Part shown: piece by piece, positions 1-5,636 of the stretch
How the letters are laid out: the number at the start of each line of letters is the position of its first letter
How positions within the stretch are numbered: the first letter of the stretch is position 1
Source: Anaerolineales bacterium
GTDB taxonomy: Bacteria > Chloroflexota > Anaerolineae > 4572-78 > J111
Length of the DNA stretch: 7,627 bases
Direction of reading: 5' to 3'
Assembly: GCA_012032575.1 (NCBI GenBank)
Contig: JAAUSP010000365.1
Span: 1-7,627, forward strand
Notes under the pieces: model-generated
What the model was told of the DNA's origin: nothing
The model's database searches: none
What the model saw: the letters and a program-made list of their open reading frames with translations, nothing else
Program-made: the position numbers and the translations under genes

Positions 1-514
1 CGCCGCTGGCTCCACCGGCGCGACCCCCGGCCTGACGGGCCAGGTGGGTCCACATCCGGGTCAAGCGAGGCAGCCGGTATTCATATTGGGCCAATTCGAC
101 CTGCAACTGGCCTTCACGGGTGCGGGCGTGCCGGGCGAAGATGTCCAGAATCAGAGCCGTCCGGTCAACTACCTTGACCGTAAGTTGTTTTTCCAATTCG
201 CGCTGCTGACGCGGACTCAACTCGTCGTCAAACACAAATACGTCAATCGCCAGTTCGTCGCGAAAACCTTGCAGCTCTTCAACTTTACCGCTGCCAATCA
301 AAGTGCCGGGGTGGATCGAGTTTAGCCGTTGATACGTGCCGCCTTCAACCTCAAGGCCGGCGGTATCGGCCAGTGCCGCCAACTCCTCCAGCGAGTCTTC
401 GACATTAAAGCTGATTTGCCCATTTTTGGGCCGCTTCAACTCAACACCCACCAAAAAGGCGCGTTCGACAAGAGGGTTGACGGTGATAAATTTGTCGCTT
501 TTTTGCGTAAGAAT
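1..514 (-). CDS. hflX: GTPase HflX, N-terminal part (partial at left edge)
   Basis: About 171 residues of the N-terminal HflX domain can be read; the G domain lies beyond the left edge. HflX is a ribosome-associated GTPase that binds 50S subunits and splits stalled or hibernating ribosomes. Family hallmarks are visible in order: RAFLVGVEL near residue 18, a region with LEELAALADTAGLEV, HPGTLIGSGKVEEL, then VFVFDDELSPRQQRELE, VVDRTALILDIFARHARTREG, and QVELAQYEYRLPRLTRMW, ending in the Gly-rich linker that normally precedes GVGLRGPGETQ. The frame has no ATG, GTG or TTG between the in-frame TAA at 518-520 and the conserved core. The best start is ATT at 512-514, seven bases after an AGGAG at 522-526. 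This gives a short, plausible N-terminus (about 17 residues before the conserved block). Identity is secure; the start is an inference. Confidence 0.93.
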   Translation of the reverse strand, partial: MLTQKSDKFITVNPLVERAFLVGVELKRPKNGQISFNVEDSLEELAALADTAGLEVEGGTYQRLNSIHPGTLIGSGKVEELQGFRDELAIDVFVFDDELSPRQQRELEKQLTVKVVDRTALILDIFARHARTREGQLQVELAQYEYRLPRLTRMWTHLARQAGGRAGGASG

Positions 515-521
515 AAGTTAA

Positions 522-526
522 CTCCT
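522..526 (-). promoter_or_regulatory. Shine-Dalgarno AGGAG that places the hflX start at ATT
   Basis: Read on the minus strand, AGGAG is followed by seven bases and then ATT (512-514), which lies in the hflX frame. An in-frame TAA sits at 518-520, just upstream, so translation cannot begin further out. No standard start codon occurs in any frame between this site and the conserved HflX core. This supports AUU initiation. Confidence 0.5.
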
Positions 527-535
527 AAGAAAATA

Positions 536-563
536 GTAGACGGTAGACGGTAGACGGTAGACA
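536..563. repeat. Tandem heptamer repeat, 4 copies of GTAGACG
   Basis: Four adjacent 7 bp units, GTAGACG three times and GTAGACA once, lie in the gap between birA and hflX. They sit directly upstream of the hflX ribosome-binding site. Period-7 intergenic repeats of this kind resemble the short tandemly repeated sequences known from cyanobacteria. No coding frame crosses them. Function unknown. Confidence 0.85.
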
Positions 564-574
564 GGGAACGATCA

Positions 575-612
575 TGCGACCCTGCTACTTTGCGACCCTG
601 CTACCCTGCTAC
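575..612. repeat. Short direct repeats of TGCGACCCTGCTAC
   Basis: TGCGACCCTGCTAC occurs at 575-588 and again at 591-604, and a third partial copy, ACCCTGCTAC, follows at 603-612. The 14-mer is itself two 7-mers (TGCGACC and CTGCTAC). This is a second, unrelated repeat motif in the same gap as the GTAGACG array. It may belong to the hflX upstream region or lie downstream of birA. Confidence 0.75.
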
Positions 613-653
613 ATGATACACACAACCCCCACAACAGGCAACCCGTTTTTGAA

Positions 654-1499
654 TTAACGCAGGGTTACGTCCCCGGCAAAAATCGGGATAGTGGAACCGT
701 CGGCCTGGGTCAACAGCATGGCCCCGTTTTCATCCACGCCGGTCAGGATGCCTTCCTGCCGTTGGCCCGCGTCGAGGACGGTTACTGTTATCGGCTGGCC
801 TATCCCCACCAGCCGCTCCTGCCACTCGTGATGCGGCAACTTGCCCTGGCGCAGGGCGTTATAACGTTGCTCCACATTAAAAAGAAAGCTCTGCAGAATG
901 GGCAGGCGCAGGCCAGCGGTATCGCGGCCCGTAATCATCGAAAGGCTGGTAGCCAACTGGGCCAGGGGGGGACCGCCGCTGCCGGGCCGGCCGGGCCGGT
1001 CAGGTTCGGCCTGGGTCTGGCGGCTGAAATCAATATTCACATTTAAGCCCAATCCCACCACCACCCAACTCAGGGTCTCACCCTCGATGTCCAATTCGGT
1101 CAGAATGCCGGCCAGTTTTTTACCGTCCCGCCAGACCAGATCGTTGGGCCATTTGAGGCCGGGGGACAACTCGGTATGCAGCTCAATGGCGTCGGCCAGG
1201 GCCAGGGCGCAGAGCATGGTCAGCCGTTGGGCCTGAGCCGGGGCCACCAGTTCGGCGGGCCGAAACAGCAAAGACATCAACAAACTCGACTCCGCCGGAG
1301 CGTGCCAGCTTCGTTCCAGGCGGCCACGCCCCACCAACTGCTCGTCGGTCAGAAAGAGCAGCCCTTCGGGCGCACCCCAACGGGCCAGCCGCTTGAGTTC
1401 GGTATTGGTCGAGCCGGTTTGTTCGGTATAAACCACGTTTTGACCAAAAACATAGGTTGGCAACCCCCGCCGAACCAGATCGCCGCTCAATCGAGACAT
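654..1499 (-). CDS. birA: Biotin--[acetyl-CoA-carboxylase] ligase, catalytic-domain type
   Basis: This 281-residue enzyme activates biotin with ATP to biotinyl-5'-AMP and attaches it to the biotin carrier lysine of acetyl-CoA carboxylase and similar enzymes in the cytoplasm. Visible motifs are TGSTN at 28-32, the biotinyl-AMP loop GRGRLERSW at 57-65, KWPNDL at 116-121, and KKLAGIL at 127-133, in which K128 matches the catalytic lysine of E. coli BirA. VGLGLNVN follows at 148-155, and a C-terminal SH3-like domain from about residue 230. The protein starts only about 27 residues before the catalytic core, so the winged-helix DNA-binding domain of repressor-type BirA is absent; it should be an enzyme only (group I). 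Residues 165-177 form a Gly/Pro-rich loop insertion (PDRPGRPGSGG), encoded by very GC-rich DNA. The ATG at 1499 has GAGGAGG four bases upstream. Confidence 0.95.
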   Translation of the reverse strand: MSRLSGDLVRRGLPTYVFGQNVVYTEQTGSTNTELKRLARWGAPEGLLFLTDEQLVGRGRLERSWHAPAESSLLMSLLFRPAELVAPAQAQRLTMLCALALADAIELHTELSPGLKWPNDLVWRDGKKLAGILTELDIEGETLSWVVVGLGLNVNIDFSRQTQAEPDRPGRPGSGGPPLAQLATSLSMITGRDTAGLRLPILQSFLFNVEQRYNALRQGKLPHHEWQERLVGIGQPITVTVLDAGQRQEGILTGVDENGAMLLTQADGSTIPIFAGDVTLR

Positions 1500-1530
1500 A
1501 AAGCCTCCTCCTTTAACCGAGTTGGCTGTT

Positions 1531-1558
1531 ATGATAGCCCCGCCCCCTTAATTTGCAA
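1531..1558 (-). promoter_or_regulatory. Candidate sigma-70 promoter for birA
   Basis: On the minus strand, TTGCAA (1553-1558) and TATCAT (1531-1536) are separated by 16 bases, close to the housekeeping consensus. The -10 box lies about 31 bases before the birA ATG, leaving a short leader that carries the ribosome-binding site. The match is by eye only. Confidence 0.4.
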
Positions 1559-1580
1559 ATTCGCTTGTTACGTCTCTCTT

Positions 1581-1589
1581 TGGTACAAT
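1581..1589 (+). promoter_or_regulatory. Candidate extended -10 promoter for the HIT/GlcG pair
   Basis: TGG followed by TACAAT (1584-1589) forms an extended -10 box (TGnTATAAT type). No -35 box lies at the usual distance; TTGTTA at 1565-1570 is only 13 bases away. Transcription from here would give a leader of about 90 bases before the HIT gene. Confidence 0.3.
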
Positions 1590-1608
1590 AAAGGGTACGC
1601 TAATGACA

Positions 1609-1635
1609 GGCGAAGCGTAGCGATGAACCTTCGCC
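1609..1635 (+). other. Perfect 7 bp inverted repeat in the HIT leader
   Basis: GGCGAAG (1609-1615) pairs exactly with CTTCGCC (1629-1635) across a 13-base loop, within the presumed leader of the HIT gene. It is not followed by a T-run, so it is not an intrinsic terminator. Any regulatory role is a guess. Confidence 0.35.
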
Positions 1636-1688
1636 GGATCGTTTTTGGCGTACTGCCACATCCCTCAATTTCAACAGGAGCAAATTAA
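1623..1688 (+). CDS. Possible 21-codon leader ORF overlapping the HIT start
   Basis: A short frame runs from ATG at 1623 through 21 codons (starting MNLRRIVFGV) and stops at TAA 1686-1688. The last A of that stop is the first base of the HIT ATG, giving a TAATG junction. This arrangement fits translational coupling, but no good ribosome-binding site precedes the ORF and its ATG lies in the loop of the 1609-1635 hairpin. The HIT gene has its own AGGAG. Probably chance; listed because of the exact junction. Confidence 0.12.
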   Translation: MNLRRIVFGVLPHPSISTGAN

Positions 1689-2248
1689 TGACTTCAGGAA
1701 GGTTGTATACCCCTTGGCGGATGAAATATGTTGCTTCGACCCGTCAAAAGGTAGACGATTGTATTTTCTGCAACCATTGGAATGATCATCTTGAGCGCGA
1801 TCGGGAAAACTTTCTAGTCTATCGCGGCCAGACCATGTTTGTAGTAATGAATATCTTCCCTTACAACACCGGCCATTTAATGATTTTACCCTGCCAGCAC
1901 GTGGCCACTCTGTCCGAAATATCGTCTGACATGCAGCTTGAGTTGATGACTCTGACCACCTATTTTACCGAATTGCTTAATGATTTGATGCACCCTGATG
2001 GCTTCAATATTGGCATTAATATTGGCCGGGCTGCCGGGGCGGGTATAGACAGCCATCTCCATGTCCACCTTGTACCTCGTTGGAGCGGCGACAACAATTT
2101 TATGCCGGTTATCGGCGAAACGCGGGTACTGCCTGAGGAATTGAGCGCTACCTACGACCGAATTTTGAAATGGCTGCACCAACACCCCCCAATCGTCGGT
2201 GGAAAGCCGGCAGTATTGAAAGAGGGGGCGGGAATTAGTGACCCGTAA
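1688..2248 (+). CDS. HIT-family nucleotide hydrolase/phosphorylase (Ap4A phosphorylase-like)
   Basis: The 186-residue protein is a histidine-triad enzyme. Proteins of this family cleave or phosphorolyse dinucleoside polyphosphates and nucleotide phosphoramidates through a nucleotidyl-His intermediate in the cytoplasm. The triad HLHVH is at 123-127, followed by LVPRW. The flanks GFNIGINIGRAAGAGI (105-120) and RWSGDNNFMPVIGETRVLPEEL (131-152, with the key elements RW, GD, NFMPV and TRV) match the branch that includes mycobacterial Rv2613c-type Ap4A phosphorylases. DCIFC at 24-28 supplies a CxxC likely to bind zinc, and FPYNTGHLMILP (57-68) is the usual core strand. The ATG has AGGAG seven bases upstream. 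The GlcG-like gene follows after 56 bases on the same strand, so the two may be co-transcribed. Family membership is clear; the exact substrate is not. Confidence 0.9.
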   Translation: MTSGRLYTPWRMKYVASTRQKVDDCIFCNHWNDHLERDRENFLVYRGQTMFVVMNIFPYNTGHLMILPCQHVATLSEISSDMQLELMTLTTYFTELLNDLMHPDGFNIGINIGRAAGAGIDSHLHVHLVPRWSGDNNFMPVIGETRVLPEELSATYDRILKWLHQHPPIVGGKPAVLKEGAGISDP

Positions 2249-2304
2249 ACCAGGGGGTCTATGGGCTATTCGCCGATGACTATCTTCAACAAAGGGACAG
2301 AACA

Positions 2305-2727
2305 ATGTACCAAACTTACCAGATTTCACACCGCGAAGCGCAGCAAATAATCGGCGCTATCCAGACTGAATTGGAGCAAACCAATCGCGCGGCGGCTATT
2401 GCTGTGGCCGATGCTCACGGGGAACTAATCGCTTTTCTGCGGCTGGATGGCTGCAAATTGCCCTCGCTGAACATTGCCATCAATAAAGCCTTTACCGCTG
2501 CCCGCGAAGGCAAAGAAAGCAAGGCCGTGGGTCAATCATCGCGCGAGCAGGGGTTCCCCATGACCAACTTTGGCGATTTGCGCTACACGGCCTGGGGCGG
2601 CGGCGTGCCGATTACCTATCAAGGCAAAGTCATCGGCGCGGTGGGGGTCAGCGGCGTACCCGAAGCCGAGGATATGGCCCTGGCCAAGCTGGGAGTTGAG
2701 GCGTTTGAGCGGATAGCGGGTAAGTAA
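2305..2727 (+). CDS. GlcG/HbpS-like (DUF336) protein
   Basis: This 140-residue protein fits the GlcG/HbpS family (Pfam Haem_degrading, formerly DUF336), which includes the haem-binding HbpS of Streptomyces and GlcG of the glycolate operon. The typical pattern is present: an N-terminal helix, the strand AIAVADAHGELIAFLRLDG at 31-49, an AINKAFTAA helix near 58-66, GGGVPITYQGKVIGAVGVSG at 98-117, and a C-terminal helix rich in Ala and acidic residues. No signal peptide is visible, so a cytoplasmic location is likely. The ATG is preceded by AAAGGGA about seven bases away. It follows the HIT gene by 56 bases with no terminator between them. Biochemical function in this family is poorly settled, and the HIT pairing does not resolve it. 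Confidence 0.85.
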   Translation: MYQTYQISHREAQQIIGAIQTELEQTNRAAAIAVADAHGELIAFLRLDGCKLPSLNIAINKAFTAAREGKESKAVGQSSREQGFPMTNFGDLRYTAWGGGVPITYQGKVIGAVGVSGVPEAEDMALAKLGVEAFERIAGK

Positions 2728-2812
2728 TGGCATCAGACGTGATGCGTAATGGGTTACAGCCAAAACTTTCACGCCCCCCGAATCACCCGGCAAATTATTT
2801 CCTGGAACTACC

Positions 2813-3467
2813 TTAGTAAAATTTCTCCACCGGCCAACCTCTCGAGGCCGCAATCTTGGCTAACTTGCGGGAAGGGTTGACCGGGCTGGGATGGCTGACC
2901 ATTTCCAGCAGCGGCAAATCGGAGGAACTGTCGGTGTAAAAGTAGCTGGTGGCCGGAGGAAACGGCAAATTATTCCGCTGCGCCCACTGTTGCGCCCAGT
3001 ACACTTTGCCGGGGCCGTAACACAGGGGGCCAGCCAGTTGGCCGGTGTAACAATCGTTTTTTACCGCCAGATGGGTGCAGAGGTAATCGTCGCCCAGCCC
3101 CAGATGGACAGCGACAGGCTTAACAATTTCCTCGATGGAGGCCGAAAGGATGACCACGCGATGGCCCTGGCTTTGATGCCAGCAATTTTTGGCCTGGCCC
3201 GCTGCTGTCAGGCGCGGCAACAGGCGGCGGGGAATCCACTCGGCAAAAAAATTGAGCCGCTTCACTCTCACCGTGCCGGCCTACGTGTCTGATGAGCCGG
3301 CCATGGGCCTGACCAAAGTCGAGCCGTTTTAATTGATAGCCTAAAAAGGTCCGGCCGACCACCCACAGTGGCAGTCGCCGCCGCCTTAAGGCTTCGCGAA
3401 TGTAGAGCATGCCCGAACTGGTATCGAGCAGGGTATAATCCAAATCAAAAAAAGCAACAGTACTCAT
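2813..3467 (-). pseudogene. HAD-IB family phosphatase, frame broken at a 7-base homopolymer
   Basis: Two overlapping frames together encode one complete HAD-superfamily subfamily IB hydrolase of 217 residues (SerB/CicA-like small-molecule phosphatases). The first frame starts at ATG 3467 and holds motif I, FFDLDYTLLD (D8 nucleophile, D10), up to QFF at about residue 74. The second frame carries AEWIPRRLLPRL, motif II VVILSAS (S108), the motif III lysine in GPGKVYWA (K154), and motif IV YTDSSSDLPLLE (D179, D183), ending at TAA 2813-2815. The join falls exactly on a run of seven A on the plus strand (3245-3251), seven T in the gene; with six T the protein reads straight through as QFFAEW. All catalytic motifs are intact, so a sequencing or recent one-base error is likelier than old decay. 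The ATG overlaps the anti-sigma stop (ATGA), so the gene is the third member of the sigma operon. Confidence 0.85.
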
Positions 3468-4198
3468 TTAATCACTCTTATGGTATCGGCTACCAACACC
3501 TCGTTGGTGCGGAGAAAGCCCATCACTTCCACTTCGTCTCCCTCTTGAGGCTGGCCTTCCAAAATGACATCCGTCGGCAGAAAAATGGTCTGCCCGGCGA
3601 TTATCCACAAATTTTCACCTTTTGTTTCCAAAACCCCCCGAAAATCTACCACTGCCGCCCGGTCTTGCTGGATGAGCTGCTCAATTTCGGCCAGACGGCG
3701 TTGATTAAACTGTTGGTTTAAGCCAGTCCACTGTGCTTCCCCAAAGGCCAGACCCAGTTGAACCGCTTCTGAACTCCGTTTGAGACTGTAGAGAAGGTCG
3801 CCGGGGACGGCGGCTTGAGCGGCAAAACTTAGCAGCAGCAGGGTCATAAGCAAGGTCAGGATCACGGTCACGATAACCGTGGCCAGATCACTTAACACAC
3901 CTTTCGGGGTGGCCCGGCGGCGGATAATCCGGGAAACGGCCTGGGCCTTCTGGTTAAAGGTGGGTGGCTTTTGGGCCGGCAGGTCGGCCACCTGCTGCAT
4001 GTACACAGCGCGCAGGGCCGATTTCCGTTCTTCCGCCACCAGGCGGGGATTGGGGTCGGCTAACACTGTAGCCGCAAACAGCAGCGGTCGCAACTGGGCC
4101 GCGTATTCGGGCGCTTCGGCCAGAATTTCTTCGACGGGAATGCCCGCTTGCAGGGCCGAGATGCTCTCATCGAGGATAGACTCAAAGCTATCACTCAT
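3464..4198 (-). CDS. Membrane anti-sigma factor (DUF5667/DUF5666-like)
   Basis: The 244-residue protein is probably a one-pass membrane anti-sigma factor for the sigma factor encoded just upstream. Residues 1-95 are soluble and contain VEEILAEAPEYAAQLRPLL (22-40), a pattern common in Chloroflexota regulators encoded beside ECF sigma genes. A basic stretch (IIRRR at 91-95) precedes a strong membrane segment at about 105-130. Outside the membrane, AVPGDLLYSLKRSSEAVQL (130-148) resembles DUF5667. A beta-rich tail from about 183 to 243, with ENLWIIAGQTIF and EGDEVEVMGFL, resembles DUF5666. There is no zinc-binding HxxxCxxC motif, so it is not a ZAS-type anti-sigma. The ATG has AGGAGG six bases upstream and lies inside the sigma gene (8 bp overlap). 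The stop overlaps the HAD start (ATGA). The role is inferred from architecture and context. Confidence 0.82.
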   Translation of the reverse strand: MSDSFESILDESISALQAGIPVEEILAEAPEYAAQLRPLLFAATVLADPNPRLVAEERKSALRAVYMQQVADLPAQKPPTFNQKAQAVSRIIRRRATPKGVLSDLATVIVTVILTLLMTLLLLSFAAQAAVPGDLLYSLKRSSEAVQLGLAFGEAQWTGLNQQFNQRRLAEIEQLIQQDRAAVVDFRGVLETKGENLWIIAGQTIFLPTDVILEGQPQEGDEVEVMGFLRTNEVLVADTIRVIK

Positions 4199-4730
4199 GA
4201 TCTACCTCCTGCGGCATAAAGCGGGCCAGCGAAGCCAGCGCACGGTGCTGCAAAGCCTTAACCGATCCCACCGATCTTTCGAGCAGTTCGGCGGTTTCGG
4301 CCAGGCTCAAGCCTTGCCCAAAGCGCAGCGCCACCACGTGCTGCTGCTCTTCGGTAAGCTGCAAGACCGCTTTTTTTAGCAGCGGCGTCAAATGGGCCAG
4401 ATAGGCTTGTTCGGTTAACAAACTGTCGTCGGCGGCCAAATCATCATCAAGGGGCACAGTTCGATACTTTTCTTTGATATAATCGGCGGTCAGATTGCGG
4501 GCCACACTGTAAAGCCAGCCTGACAGCGAGACCCGCGGCGGCTTGTCTGCCTTCAAAGCGTTGACCAGGGCCAAAAAGACCTCGCCGGTTAAATCGGCCG
4601 CCACTTCCGGCTCACCCAAGCGATAGCTAAGATAACGATAGATTTGATCAAAGTAGCGGTCATATACATCGGCCAGGGCTTGTTGGTCATGCCGTTGGAT
4701 GCGCGTCAGCAGGGAGTCTTCACTGGACAC
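4191..4730 (-). CDS. ECF-type RNA polymerase sigma factor
   Basis: This 179-residue protein has the two-domain layout of extracytoplasmic function sigma factors. Region 2 spans about 18-88: ALADVYDRYFDQIYRYLSYR, then the core-binding DLTGEVFLALVNAL (47-60) and the -10 reading helix WLYSVARNLTADYI (72-85). Region 4 spans about 123-173: LTEEQQHVVALRFGQGLSLA, then the recognition helix SVGSVKALQHRALASLAR (153-170). The sigma-70 regions 1 and 3 are missing, as expected. It starts at GTG (4728-4730). AAAGG lies ten bases upstream, a rather weak site. The downstream anti-sigma gene overlaps it by 8 bp, so the pair is translationally coupled. I could not identify a convincing autoregulated promoter in the gap upstream, and the signal it answers to is unknown. 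Confidence 0.93.
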   Translation of the reverse strand: MSSEDSLLTRIQRHDQQALADVYDRYFDQIYRYLSYRLGEPEVAADLTGEVFLALVNALKADKPPRVSLSGWLYSVARNLTADYIKEKYRTVPLDDDLAADDSLLTEQAYLAHLTPLLKKAVLQLTEEQQHVVALRFGQGLSLAETAELLERSVGSVKALQHRALASLARFMPQEVDHE

Positions 4731-4818
4731 AGGCGGGGTTCCTTTCAGGAATTGCCGTCACGCTCTTTGTATACACGTCTTTCATAAGTCGAAAAGGATT
4801 CGGGAGAGGGGGTATCGG

Positions 4819-4894
4819 GTGTCAGGTGTCGGAGGTCAGGTGTCGAGTGTTGAATTCTTACTTGACACCTGACACTTATTCACGTGACACTTAT
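4819..4894. repeat. Degenerate heptamer repeats forming an inverted repeat
   Basis: Five degenerate 7-mers run from 4819 to 4853: GTGTCAG, GTGTCGG, AGGTCAG, GTGTCGA and GTGTTGA. The same motif returns on the opposite strand. GTGTCAGGTGTC (4819-4830) is an exact reverse complement of GACACCTGACAC (4864-4875), and TGACACTTAT is repeated at 4870-4879 and 4885-4894. The right end reaches into the SDR stop codon. RNA from either strand could fold into a hairpin. There is no T-run typical of an intrinsic terminator. Confidence 0.75.
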
Positions 4895-5622
4895 ACTAAA
4901 GCCCTTCCCCCGTCAACAAAATAGACTGCCCCGGTGACAAAATCGCTTTGGGCCAGGAAAATGATCGTGCGGGCGACGTCTTCCGGGGTGCCGATACGTT
5001 TGAGGAGTGAATTCTCGGTGGACCAGCGGATTTTGGCCTCGTCGGCGTTATCGGGCAGCAGCACGGTGCCGGGGGCAATGGCATTGACCCGCACGTGCGG
5101 GGCCAGTTCGGCGGCCATCACCCGGGTCAAGGCAACCAGGCCGGCCTTGCTGGCCGAATGGTGAGCGTACCCGGTCCAGGTCTGGAAGGCCGACAGGTCG
5201 GTCATATTGACGATCAAGCCCGATTTTTGGGCCAGCATCGCCGGGGCCACGGCCTGGCTCATCAAAAAGGGGCCGGTCAGATTAATGTCGAGAGCTGACT
5301 GCCATGCCTCCGCCGTTATCTCCAAAAACGGCGCTTTGAGCCAGACCGAGGCATTATTTACCAGCAGATCAATCCGCCCAAAACGGTCCAGCACGGCGGC
5401 GGCCACTCGCGCCGGATCGCCGGAGGTTTGTACATTCAGCGGTAAAGCCAGCCCTTCGACGCCCTTGGCCCGGATTTCGGTGACGGTGGCTTGATACGGC
5501 TCCGCTTCATTCAGATAAGTAAAGGCAACGTGGCAACCCTGTTCGGCCAGACTCAAGGCGACAGCCCGCCCGACTCGCATGGCTGCGCCGGTGATGAGGA
5601 CAACTTTGTTTTTTAATTCCAC
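4891..5622 (-). CDS. Short-chain dehydrogenase/reductase, pteridine reductase (PTR1/FolM)-like
   Basis: A classical-length SDR of 243 residues with a Rossmann fold, expected to use NADPH. Visible motifs are the cofactor loop TGAAMRVG at 11-18 (TGxxxRxG, as in PTR1/FolM rather than TGxxxGxG), NNAS at 89-92, N114 in DINLTG, and the C-terminal PGTVLLP and FVDGG. In the active site, D142 (in NMTD) stands where most SDRs have Ser, as in pteridine reductase. K159 is present, but the position four before it, normally Tyr, is H155 in YAHHSASK; a Tyr lies at 152. I chose the GTG at 5622, because GGGAGG lies four bases upstream and the SDR fold begins immediately (VELKNKVVLITG). An upstream in-frame ATG at 5664 would add 14 residues without a family counterpart and lies inside the palindromic element. 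Substrate unknown; pterin or another small ketone/enone is possible. Confidence 0.88.
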   Translation of the reverse strand: MELKNKVVLITGAAMRVGRAVALSLAEQGCHVAFTYLNEAEPYQATVTEIRAKGVEGLALPLNVQTSGDPARVAAAVLDRFGRIDLLVNNASVWLKAPFLEITAEAWQSALDINLTGPFLMSQAVAPAMLAQKSGLIVNMTDLSAFQTWTGYAHHSASKAGLVALTRVMAAELAPHVRVNAIAPGTVLLPDNADEAKIRWSTENSLLKRIGTPEDVARTIIFLAQSDFVTGAVYFVDGGRALV

Positions 5623-5626
5623 TTTT

Positions 5627-5632
5627 CCTCCC
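5627..5632 (-). promoter_or_regulatory. Shine-Dalgarno GGGAGG that decides the SDR start (GTG 5622)
   Basis: On the minus strand, GGGAGG is followed by AAAA and then GTG at 5620-5622. This places the start at the usual beginning of the SDR fold rather than at the ATG 42 bases upstream, which has no such site. Confidence 0.7.
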
Positions 5633-5636
5633 AGAG

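Noticed and set aside
1176..1688. A 170-codon plus-strand frame opposite birA running to the HIT gene
   Set aside because: Most of it is the antisense of birA, which has clear catalytic motifs; its protein is low-complexity and shows no recognisable family, and the start has no supporting signal.
2730..2745. Hairpin GCATCA-GACG-TGATGC just after the GlcG-like gene as a terminator
   Set aside because: The stem is only 6 bp and is followed by GTAATGGG rather than a T-run; it may be chance.
4730..4746. GGAAC upstream of the sigma gene as an autoregulated ECF -35 box
   Set aside because: The match lies within ten bases of the GTG start, so a -10 box and transcription start would fall inside the gene; no leader or ribosome-binding site would remain.
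4891..5622. Classifying the SDR as a FabI-type enoyl-ACP reductase from the Y-x6-K spacing
   Set aside because: The cofactor loop (TGxxxRxG), Asp before the active site, and NNAS motif fit the PTR1/FolM branch; FabI has a different glycine pattern.
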